Shown: in pieces, positions 1 to 6,357 of the stretch
How positions within the stretch are numbered: the stretch's first letter is position 1
Layout of the letters: every line of letters starts with the position of its first letter
Notes under the pieces: generated by a model
Told to the model about the DNA's origin: nothing
Database searches by the model: none
The model's input: only the letters and a program-made list of their open reading frames with translations
Assembly: GCA_011192085.1 (NCBI GenBank)
Contig: DUEQ01000195.1
Coordinates: 1 to 8,333, forward strand
Origin: Caldilineae bacterium
GTDB taxonomy: Bacteria > Chloroflexota > Anaerolineae > J102
Length of the DNA stretch: 8,333 nt
Direction: 5' to 3'
Program-made: the position numbers and the translations under genes

Positions 1-1
1 T

Positions 2-73
2 GCGGTGGCGCGGGCGATCCTGGACGCAGGGCTTCCGGAGGTGTTGGGCACGCGGTTGTATCTGGGCTGGTGA
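2..73 (+). CDS. C-terminal end of an unidentified protein (partial, 5' end outside the window)
   Basis: Frame 2 stays open from the window edge to a TGA at 71-73 and encodes 23 residues ending in TRLYLGW. Nearly every codon ends in G or C (GCG GTG GCG CGG GCG ATC CTG GAC and so on), which matches the codon style of the intact genes downstream. The other forward frames here lack this third-position bias. The tail (AILDAGLPEVLGTRLYLGW) does not let me name a family. It lies upstream of the transposase relic and on the same strand as the later genes, but more than 500 bases of decayed DNA make membership of the downstream operon unlikely. Confidence 0.55.
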   Translation, partial: AVARAILDAGLPEVLGTRLYLGW

Positions 74-129
74 CGCGTTGCAAGGAGGGGGGGCGTGGTG
101 AAGCGCAGTATGCAGCCATCACCCATGGA

Positions 130-470
130 AGGACGTTGCGAAAGCGCGGATTTCCACCCAAATTGAGTGATCCAGAGGTGATCACCACGCCCTTGCCTGT
201 GTGCGAGTATGTGCGCAGCCGACGGGACCGGTGTTTCAGCCCCGATGCAGATTAGGGTTATTGCGCTGCCATATGCACTGGCGCGAGAAGATGGAAACCG
301 TGATTGCCCAGCTTGCTGGACGATTTCCAATCGAGCGTATCCGCGCCCATGATCTGTGGCATGTCCAATCACGACGAGGGCGAAGGATTCTGGCGCCTAC
401 CCTTTGTGGCTTCATCAGCCTCCAACTTGGTCCTTCGCCACTTGACGTCAGCGGTCTTGTGACCTCATGA
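130..470 (+). pseudogene. Decayed, internally deleted DDE-type transposase (insertion-sequence relic)
   Basis: Two fragments of what looks like one transposase lie in the right order but in different frames. Frame 1, about 130-210, reads RTLRKRGFPPKLSDPEVITT, which resembles the N-terminal region of IS4/IS982-type transposases (a KLSDxEVIT stretch). Frame 3, about 273-470, reads METVIAQLAGRFPIERIRA followed by HDLWHVQSRRGRRILAPTLC, which resembles their C-terminal region (an IETVIxQL...F.IE..RARDLWH..SR..RK.LAHT pattern) and ends at TGA 468-470. An intact protein of this kind is close to 300 residues. Here only about 62 bases separate the fragments, so the catalytic core with its acidic residues is missing, and the frame change confirms loss of function. 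The family is inferred from remembered motifs and not verified. I found no convincing terminal inverted repeats or target duplication. Confidence 0.5.
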
Positions 471-489
471 AAAGTCGCACATTGCGTAC

Positions 490-521
490 TCAGTAGTCCG
501 GGCGACGCTCCTGATTACTGA
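490..521. other. Strong hairpin (possible terminator or regulatory structure)
   Basis: The arms 490-502 (TCAGTAGTCCGGG) and 509-521 (TCCTGATTACTGA) can form a 13-position stem with one mismatch (C499/T512), two G-T wobbles and a six-base loop. No T-run follows, so it is not a standard intrinsic terminator. It lies 20 bases after the transposase relic and about 80 bases before the pyrophosphatase start. It could be a leftover of the insertion sequence's end, a factor-dependent terminator for upstream transcription, or an operator-like element. Confidence 0.35.
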
Positions 522-554
522 ACTTCCGCGACTGGCAGGAATGGGCGGGATGCG

Positions 555-585
555 TTAAGATTATGTGTTAATTACCGCATACTAT
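555..585 (+). promoter_or_regulatory. Possible promoter for the ppaC-led operon
   Basis: TACTAT at 580-585 is a fair -10 hexamer inside an AT-rich patch that stands out in GC-rich surroundings. TTAAGA at 555-560 is a weak -35 with a 19-base spacer, longer than ideal. A transcript starting near 592 would leave only about 12 bases before the ATG at 604. This is the only AT-rich stretch upstream of the four tightly packed genes, so it is the most likely place for their promoter, but the match to consensus is modest. Confidence 0.3.
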
Positions 586-603
586 TCCCAATCGAGTTCG
601 GCT

Positions 604-1962
604 ATGGCGCACAAAGAAAACGTCATCTATGTTATTGGTCACCGCAATCCCGACACCGATTCCATCGCCTCGGCCATGGGGTACGCCTGGTTTCTGGAGG
701 CAACCGTCGAGGGCGCGGATTTCATCGCCGCCCGCGCGGGGCAGCTCAATCCCCAAACGACGTGGGTGCTCAATCGCCTGGACCTGGAGCCGCCCCTGTT
801 GCTCACCGACGCGTCCCCTCGGTTCGGCACCATCACTCATCGCTTCAACACCACCACGCCTGATGAACCCTTGCGGGAGGCGTGGGCCATTGCCACCCGC
901 ACAGGGGGCGTGGCCCCAGTCATCAATCCTGATGGCACGCCTTATGGCCTGGTCACCGGGTTGAGCCTGTTTCGCTGGTTGGGCGAGCTCATCGGGCCCC
1001 ATGCGCGCAAGGCCGAGATGCGCATCTCGGAGCTGCTGGAACAGCCTGTCCAGGAGGCGTGCGATACGGGCGTGCCCAAGTTCCAGGCCAGCACGCGCAT
1101 CAAGGATGTGCTGCCTCGCATCCTGCGGGAGGAGCGCACCGAATTTTGGGTGGTGGACAAGCACGGGAGCTATGTAGGCGTGTGCAGGCAGCGCGAAGCG
1201 CTGCATCCGCCCCGCATCAAGGTGATCCTGGTGGATCACAACGAGCCGGATCAGGCGCTGGGATCGCTGGATGAGGCCGATCTGGTGGAGATTCTGGATC
1301 ATCATCGCCTGGGCAACGCGGCCACGCGCATCCCTATTAAATTCACGGTGGACCCGGTGGGGAGCACCAGCACCTTGGTTTCGGAGCGCATCGATGACGC
1401 CGGGTTGAGTGCGCCCCCCGATCTGGCGGGCCTGCTGCTGGCCGGGCTTATCTCCGACACCCTGGCGTTGACCTCGCCTACGACTACCGAGCGCGACCGC
1501 CGAGCGGCGAAGCGTTTGAGCCGTTGGGCCTTCATCGGTGGCTCGCCTCTGGCGGGCGAGGATTTCGACTCCTATGCCCAGGAGATTCTCCACGCGGGCG
1601 CAGGGCTTTCCTCTCGCAGCCCGGAGGAGATCGTCAATGCGGATTACAAGCAGTATGAGGCCGCGGGCAAGCGATTCGGCATCTCCCAGGTGGAGGTCAC
1701 CAGCTTCCAGCAGTTGGAGAAATATCTGGACGACCTGAAGGAAGCCATGATCAAGTTGCGAGACAACAAGAATCTGGACTTCGCACTGCTCATGGTCACG
1801 AATGTGGTCTCTGGCTCCAGTCGCCTCATCCTCACCGATGACATGCCCGCGTTGGAGTTGCTGCCCTTCAACCGGACCTCGGATGGCACCCTTGTGGCCG
1901 AGGGCGTCGTCTCTCGCAAGAAACAATTGCTGCCTTTGGTGTTGGGCGCGTTGGAGGCGTGA
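604..1962 (+). CDS. ppaC: Manganese-dependent (family II) inorganic pyrophosphatase with regulatory CBS domains
   Basis: This cytoplasmic enzyme hydrolyses pyrophosphate to phosphate and pulls PPi-releasing biosynthetic reactions forward. In the 452-residue product, the N-terminal DHH part opens with GHRNPDTDS (metal ligands H13, D17, D19). Two CBS domains (about residues 80-205) interrupt the DHH domain, which resumes with VDHNE (D211), LDHH (D232-H234) and GLISDT (D285). A C-terminal DHHA2 domain ends with SRKKQ (437-441), the substrate-binding Arg-Lys pair of the family. All expected catalytic residues are present. The insert of about 125 residues fits only a CBS pair, without the DRTGG domain found in some relatives. 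Characterised CBS-pyrophosphatases are controlled by adenine nucleotides, so the same is likely here. ATG 604 was chosen because the family begins just before the GHxNPD motif; a GTG at 565 would add 13 unfamiliar residues. Neither start has a good Shine-Dalgarno sequence. The next gene starts 3 bases after the stop. Confidence 0.95.
   Translation: MAHKENVIYVIGHRNPDTDSIASAMGYAWFLEATVEGADFIAARAGQLNPQTTWVLNRLDLEPPLLLTDASPRFGTITHRFNTTTPDEPLREAWAIATRTGGVAPVINPDGTPYGLVTGLSLFRWLGELIGPHARKAEMRISELLEQPVQEACDTGVPKFQASTRIKDVLPRILREERTEFWVVDKHGSYVGVCRQREALHPPRIKVILVDHNEPDQALGSLDEADLVEILDHHRLGNAATRIPIKFTVDPVGSTSTLVSERIDDAGLSAPPDLAGLLLAGLISDTLALTSPTTTERDRRAAKRLSRWAFIGGSPLAGEDFDSYAQEILHAGAGLSSRSPEEIVNADYKQYEAAGKRFGISQVEVTSFQQLEKYLDDLKEAMIKLRDNKNLDFALLMVTNVVSGSSRLILTDDMPALELLPFNRTSDGTLVAEGVVSRKKQLLPLVLGALEA
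1953..1957 (+). promoter_or_regulatory. Ribosome binding site for the Wzy-TPR gene
   Basis: GGAGG lies within the last codons of the pyrophosphatase gene, 8 bases before ATG 1966. It supports that start and suggests the two genes are translated from one message. Confidence 0.7.
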
Positions 1963-1965
1963 TAG

Positions 1966-4900
1966 ATGAATTCCACAACGCGACTGGCAAAATACGCGGA
2001 CGCTGTCATGGAGAGCGGTTGGCTGCTGGCGTTGGTGCTGGCTCCCCTTTTCTTCAACGTTTACTCCCAACGCGTCTTCGAGCCCGACAAGATCAGCCTG
2101 GTGCGCACGGTGGCGTTGTTCGCACTGATCGCGGGCGTGGTCAAGTGGTTTGAGACCTGGCGCGCGGGCGGGGAAGATGGGGACGACGGGCAGCGGGCGA
2201 GCTGGTGGCGGCAACCTCTGGCGCTCCCCGTCCTGGCCCTGGGCGCGGTCTATCTTCTGTCCACCCTGCTTTCGGTGACGCCCCGGCAGAGCTTCTGGGG
2301 ATCCTATCAGCGCTTGCAGGGGACGCTGACCATGTTCAGCTACATCGCTCTCTTCTTCGTGACGCTGGCCGCGTTGCGTCGAGAGGCGCAATGGCAGCGG
2401 CTGCAGTACGCCATCATCCTGGTCAGTCTGCCCATCGCCCTCTACGGTATCATTCAGCATTATCAACTGGATCCGCTGCCCTGGGGCGGGGATACAGTCA
2501 AGCGGGTGGCTGGGAACATGGGCAATTCTATCTTCTTGGCAGCGTACCTGATCATGGCCATTCCTCTGACCATCGAGCGTCTGATCACAGCCACCCGCAA
2601 GATGCTGTTGGACGCGCATGGCTCCACTGCGGACGCCCTGGTGGCGGGCGCGTTGCTGTTCCTGTTAATCATCCAGTTCGCGGCCATTCTGTTCACCCAG
2701 AGCCGGGGGCCGTGGATCGGCCTGGCCATGGGGTTGTATGTGTTCGGGCTGCTGGCGCTGACCAGTTTGCGTCAGCAATCGGGCGGGGCTCGCGCCCTGG
2801 GCGGGCGGGAGCTGGCGATGGGCGTCGGCATGGGCCTGCTGGGGGTCGGGGCGGTAGGGCTAGGCTTGCTGGCGTTCGGGAGACTGTCGGGATGGCTGGG
2901 CGGCGTCGCGCTGTTGATGAGCCTGCTCGTTGCTGCGGCCCTCTACCTCGTCCCGCTGTTCCGGAGGCGGGGCTGGCGCTGGCTGTGGCTGAGCTTTATC
3001 ACCCAATCCGCCATCGTGGCCCTGCTGGTGGTGATGCTGAATCTCTCGCCAGCGTTCATGCCTGGCTTTCGGGATATCCCTTACGTCGGGCGGCTGGCCC
3101 AGCTCCTGGATTTCGAAGAGGGCACGGGCCGGGTGCGCGTGCTCATCTGGCAGGGCGTGGTGGATATGATGCTTCGCCCTCACGATCCCCTGACCTTTCC
3201 TGATGGCCACAACGACAGGTTGAACGCCATCCGCCCCCTCATCGGCTACGGGCCCGAGTCCATGTGGGTGGCCTATAATCGTTTTTATCGCCCCGAACTA
3301 GGCAAGCTGGAACGGCGCAACGCCTCGCCCGACCGCTCCCACAATGAGACTTTCGACAGTCTGGTGAACACGGGCATGTTGGGCTTTCTGGCCTATTTCG
3401 TCCTGTTCTTCAGCATCTTCTACTTTTCGCTTACGTGGTTGGGCCTCATCGGGGATAAGCTCAGACGCTATCTCTTCTTCATTCTGGGGGTTTCAGGCGC
3501 GGCCATTGGGGTGATCATTCCCTGGAGTCTGGGGATTCCTGAATTCCTGGGCGTGGGCCTGCCTCTGGGCTTCATCGTGGGCGTGCTCATCTACATTACC
3601 TATGCTGCGTTTCGCGGCTCAGCGGAGATCGCCACCCTGGAGCGTCGTCATCTGCTGATCATCGCCATTTTCGCCACGATTGTGGCCCATTTCATGGAGA
3701 TCCACTTCGGCATCGCCATCGTCTCCACCCGCACCTATTTCTTCATCCTGACTGGGGCGCTGGCGGCTCTGGGCGCAGAAAAGCTGCGATTTCAGCCTGA
3801 AGCTGAGTTCGCCCCCGTCCCATCGCCTACCCCTTCATCCTTCCAACGACGGAAGCACGGCAAGGGGAAGGGGGGAGCGCGTCGCGATCGCCGATCCACC
3901 GTGGTTCGCGCCAATCGACGGGGGGCGCTTGCTTACTGGCGGACGCTTCTCCCCTTCGCTATGATCCTGACCATCATGCTCCTGGTGATGGACTGGAATT
4001 ATGTGTCGGGGCAGATCGAGAGCGCCAGCGCGCTGACCATTTTCATCAAATCATGGTGGGTGCATCTCAGCCATGGGCGGTTAACGGCCGGACCTGGCAT
4101 GGCGACAGCGGTCTTTTTCACTGTCGTCGTGGGGACGGTGCTGGCCGTGGGCGAGACCTGGCGGCCGCAATTGTCGACCGGCAAGCTGCTCCAGGGCGTC
4201 GGAGCGTTTCTGGCTTTATCGCTGGGCGTATGGTTCGCGGCTGGATTGATCTTCGCCGGTCAGGTGATGAAGGCTCCCGCGTCCATGCCAGTGATGCAGC
4301 AGGCGAGCCGCGTGGCCAATATGATTGTCTGGTTCTACGCACTCTTGTTGTTGTCGGGCGCGGGGCTGGCGGCCATTTTGGCCTGGAACGATGGCCGTCC
4401 AGCCACGAAGTGGGCCGCCCAACCTCTGCTGGCCGGGGTGAGCGGAATCGTTTTGCTTGGTCTGGCTTTTTTCATGATGGTCAATGTCAACATCAATCTT
4501 GTGCGAGCGGACATTTATTTCAAGATCGGTCAGGGGGCGGACGCCCGTCAGGACTGGACGACGGCGATGACTTTCTATGACCAGGCGCTGAAGTTGACTC
4601 CCAACGAGGATTATTACATGCTCTTCCTGGGGCGGGCGTTGCTGGAGCAAGCGCGGCGAGCCCAGGACGCCGCCCAGCGGGATGCGTTCTTCAAGCGAGC
4701 GGAAGAGGTTTTGGAAAAGGCGCAGGCCGTCAACCCGCTGAACACGGACCATACAGCCAATCTCGCCCGCTTCTATGGCGCCATGGCGGGCTACCTCTCC
4801 GATCCAGCGGAGCGACGCATCGCGCTGAACAAGGCGGTGGAGAACTACCTCATCGCCACGCAGCTCAGCCCCAACGCAGTCCATCTCCACAACGAACTGG

Positions 4901-5343
4901 GGAGCGTGTACGCGCAGTTGGGCGAGGAGGAAAAGGCTCGGGAGCAGTTCCAGCGCTCGCTGGCGCTGGATCCTGGCTATTCCGACACGTACCTGAGGTT
5001 GGCTCAGTTGGAGTTAGACCGCGAGCATTGGGAGGCCGCGTACGAAGCTTATCGCAAGGCGGCTGAGCTGCGCGCTAAGGACCCGTATGCGTATAGCGGC
5101 ATGGCCTTCGCCCTGGCCAAGATGGGACGCACGCAGGATGCCATCGCCATGAACCACAAGGTGTTGGAGTTGCGCCCGAACGATCACAGCGCTTTGCAAA
5201 ACCTGGCGCTGCTCTACGATAAGCTGGGCGATTACGATCAGGCCCTGCGCTACGCGCAGATGGCCTTGAAGGTTGCCCCTGAAAGCCAACAGGCTTCGAT
5301 CCAGGCGTTGATCCGTTCCATCGAGCAGAAACAGTCGCCATGA
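1966..5343 (+). CDS. O-antigen ligase/Wzy-like polytopic membrane protein fused to a TPR array
   Basis: Likely acts at the membrane on undecaprenyl-linked glycans, polymerising them or transferring them to an acceptor. The 1125-residue protein has four parts. Residues 1-610 are polytopic with about 14 hydrophobic segments and Wzy_C-type features: SRGPW (246-250), GRVRVLIW (388-395), and a long loop (about 396-460) with GYGPESMW and SHNE (H459), matching the conserved Arg and His of WaaL/Wzy loops. Residues 626-653 are a strongly basic linker ([17 protein letters not shown]). Residues about 655-850 add four or five more hydrophobic segments, the last reaching [16 protein letters not shown]. 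Residues about 855-1120 form roughly seven TPRs, such as [20 protein letters not shown]. The start has GGAGG at 8 bases, and the stop overlaps the next gene by ATGA. Ligase, polymerase and O-oligosaccharyltransferase share this fold, so the exact reaction is open. The wecA neighbour supports a glycan role. Confidence 0.85.
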   Translation: MNSTTRLAKYADAVMESGWLLALVLAPLFFNVYSQRVFEPDKISLVRTVALFALIAGVVKWFETWRAGGEDGDDGQRASWWRQPLALPVLALGAVYLLSTLLSVTPRQSFWGSYQRLQGTLTMFSYIALFFVTLAALRREAQWQRLQYAIILVSLPIALYGIIQHYQLDPLPWGGDTVKRVAGNMGNSIFLAAYLIMAIPLTIERLITATRKMLLDAHGSTADALVAGALLFLLIIQFAAILFTQSRGPWIGLAMGLYVFGLLALTSLRQQSGGARALGGRELAMGVGMGLLGVGAVGLGLLAFGRLSGWLGGVALLMSLLVAAALYLVPLFRRRGWRWLWLSFITQSAIVALLVVMLNLSPAFMPGFRDIPYVGRLAQLLDFEEGTGRVRVLIWQGVVDMMLRPHDPLTFPDGHNDRLNAIRPLIGYGPESMWVAYNRFYRPELGKLERRNASPDRSHNETFDSLVNTGMLGFLAYFVLFFSIFYFSLTWLGLIGDKLRRYLFFILGVSGAAIGVIIPWSLGIPEFLGVGLPLGFIVGVLIYITYAAFRGSAEIATLERRHLLIIAIFATIVAHFMEIHFGIAIVSTRTYFFILTGALAALGAEKLRFQPEAEFAPVPSPTPSSFQRRKHGKGKGGARRDRRSTVVRANRRGALAYWRTLLPFAMILTIMLLVMDWNYVSGQIESASALTIFIKSWWVHLSHGRLTAGPGMATAVFFTVVVGTVLAVGETWRPQLSTGKLLQGVGAFLALSLGVWFAAGLIFAGQVMKAPASMPVMQQASRVANMIVWFYALLLLSGAGLAAILAWNDGRPATKWAAQPLLAGVSGIVLLGLAFFMMVNVNINLVRADIYFKIGQGADARQDWTTAMTFYDQALKLTPNEDYYMLFLGRALLEQARRAQDAAQRDAFFKRAEEVLEKAQAVNPLNTDHTANLARFYGAMAGYLSDPAERRIALNKAVENYLIATQLSPNAVHLHNELGSVYAQLGEEEKAREQFQRSLALDPGYSDTYLRLAQLELDREHWEAAYEAYRKAAELRAKDPYAYSGMAFALAKMGRTQDAIAMNHKVLELRPNDHSALQNLALLYDKLGDYDQALRYAQMALKVAPESQQASIQALIRSIEQKQSP

Positions 5344-6353
5344 TTACACATGTTATGCTCATCTTCACCGCGGCCCTGGCCCTGGCCCTGGCGGCCACGC
5401 CCGCAGCTCGCAAACTGGCGGTGCACACCCATATGGTGGATCAGCCCGCGCAACGCAAAACCCACCTGACGCCCACGCCTTTGCTGGGCGGGCTGGCCAT
5501 CTACGCCGCGGCCTTGCTGGCCCTGATTCTATTTGGAGATAAATTCTACGTGCACCAGGTGGCGGGAATCATCATTGGCGGGACGTTGATCTCCTTTCTG
5601 GGGTTGTGGGATGATCGGACGCCTCTGCCCGCGTGGGCAAAGCTGCTGGGTCAGGTCATCCCCGCATGGATCCTGGTGTTGACCGGGGTCAGAGTGAGCA
5701 TCTTCTCGTGGGAGACGATCAATGTGGCGGTGACGGTGGCGTGGATGCTGTTCATCACCAATGCGGTCAACTTCCTGGATAATATGGATGGGTTGTCTGC
5801 AGGCGTGGCGGGGATGGCCAGCGCCTATTTCTTGCTTTTGGCCGCGCTTTCGGGCCAGTATCTGGTGGGCGCGCTGGCCGCGGCCCTGCTGGGAGCGTGT
5901 ATTGGTTTTTTGGTGTATAATTTCAATCCCGCGAGCATCTTCATGGGCGATACGGGCAGCCTGTTCCTGGGCTTTGTGCTGGCCGCCATCGGCATCAAAC
6001 TGCGCTTCCCCACGAATATCCCCGCTGTGACTTGGATGATCCCCGTTCTCGTTCTGGGCGTTCCCATGTTGGATACAAGCCTGGTCATCATCTCCCGCCT
6101 GCGTCGAGGCAAGAACCCTTTCACCACGCCAGGCAAGGATCACATCTCCCATCGTCTGGTCAAATTGGGCTATACGCGACGCGAAGCCGTGCTCATGCTT
6201 TATCTTTTGGGCAGCATCTTTGGTATGATTGCTGTCTTCGTCACGCAGGCCTCGCTGCTGGAAGCTGCGGTCGTGGGCCTGACCGTCTTCATCGCCGATC
6301 TGGCGATCATCGTTTACATGGAAAAAATGCATCCATCTCACCCTTTGGAGTAA
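5340..6353 (+). CDS. wecA: WecA/TagO-like undecaprenyl-phosphate sugar-1-phosphate transferase
   Basis: A glycosyltransferase 4 / MraY-superfamily membrane enzyme that moves a HexNAc-1-phosphate (probably GlcNAc, from UDP-GlcNAc) onto undecaprenyl phosphate, the first step of a lipid-linked glycan. The 337-residue length is typical. Visible hallmarks are [10 protein letters not shown]...PLLGG near the N terminus, WDD with D91-D92 (Mg/catalytic region), NFLDNMDGL (144-152), FMGDTGS with D204, and GKDHISHR (H268, H271), corresponding to the HIHH sugar-recognition loop of WecA. About ten hydrophobic segments are spread over the length. MraY itself is less likely: the cytoplasmic loop is of WecA type and no mur genes are nearby. 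The ATG overlaps the preceding stop (ATGA at 5340-5343) with only a weak upstream GAG, suggesting translational coupling. The sugar specificity is inferred. Confidence 0.9.
   Translation: MITHVMLIFTAALALALAATPAARKLAVHTHMVDQPAQRKTHLTPTPLLGGLAIYAAALLALILFGDKFYVHQVAGIIIGGTLISFLGLWDDRTPLPAWAKLLGQVIPAWILVLTGVRVSIFSWETINVAVTVAWMLFITNAVNFLDNMDGLSAGVAGMASAYFLLLAALSGQYLVGALAAALLGACIGFLVYNFNPASIFMGDTGSLFLGFVLAAIGIKLRFPTNIPAVTWMIPVLVLGVPMLDTSLVIISRLRRGKNPFTTPGKDHISHRLVKLGYTRREAVLMLYLLGSIFGMIAVFVTQASLLEAAVVGLTVFIADLAIIVYMEKMHPSHPLE
6347..6350 (+). promoter_or_regulatory. Ribosome binding site deciding the TTG start of the cyclophilin lipoprotein
   Basis: TTTGGAG ends at 6350, just before the wecA stop, with 7 bases to TTG 6358. 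No in-frame ATG gives a signal peptide, while TTG gives a perfect lipoprotein leader (KRK then a hydrophobic stretch then LAGC). This site therefore settles the start. Confidence 0.65.
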
Positions 6354-6357
6354 CCTT

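Larger units (their letters stand above)
74..603. other. Intergenic region without an intact gene
   Basis: This stretch separates the partial upstream gene from the pyrophosphatase gene. Besides the transposase relic it contains a hairpin at 490-521 and a possible promoter just before the pyrophosphatase start. Codon bias is poor in all frames compared with the genes on either side, and short open frames here (for example 70-255 and 201-470) make sense only as transposase fragments. I see no tRNA, rRNA, CRISPR array or recognisable riboswitch. Confidence 0.6.

Noticed and set aside
177..186. Perfect 10-base palindrome GGTGATCACC as a possible operator
   Set aside because: It falls in codons of the conserved EVIT stretch of the transposase relic, which explains it without regulation.
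107..490. AGTATGCA (107-114) and TGCGTACT (483-490) as possible terminal inverted repeats of the transposase relic
   Set aside because: Only 7 of 8 bases match and similarity does not extend; chance pairing is likely and no target duplication was found.
568..2619. 683-codon open frame on the minus strand, opposite the pyrophosphatase and the start of the Wzy-like gene
   Set aside because: The predicted protein is a Gln/His/Arg/Gly-rich string with no domain, and the + strand of the same DNA carries complete catalytic motifs. It is an effect of high GC and strong codon bias.
2205..3203. 332-codon + strand frame inside the Wzy-like gene
   Set aside because: Alternative frame of a clear membrane-protein gene; its product is Gly/Arg/Ala-rich without recognisable features.
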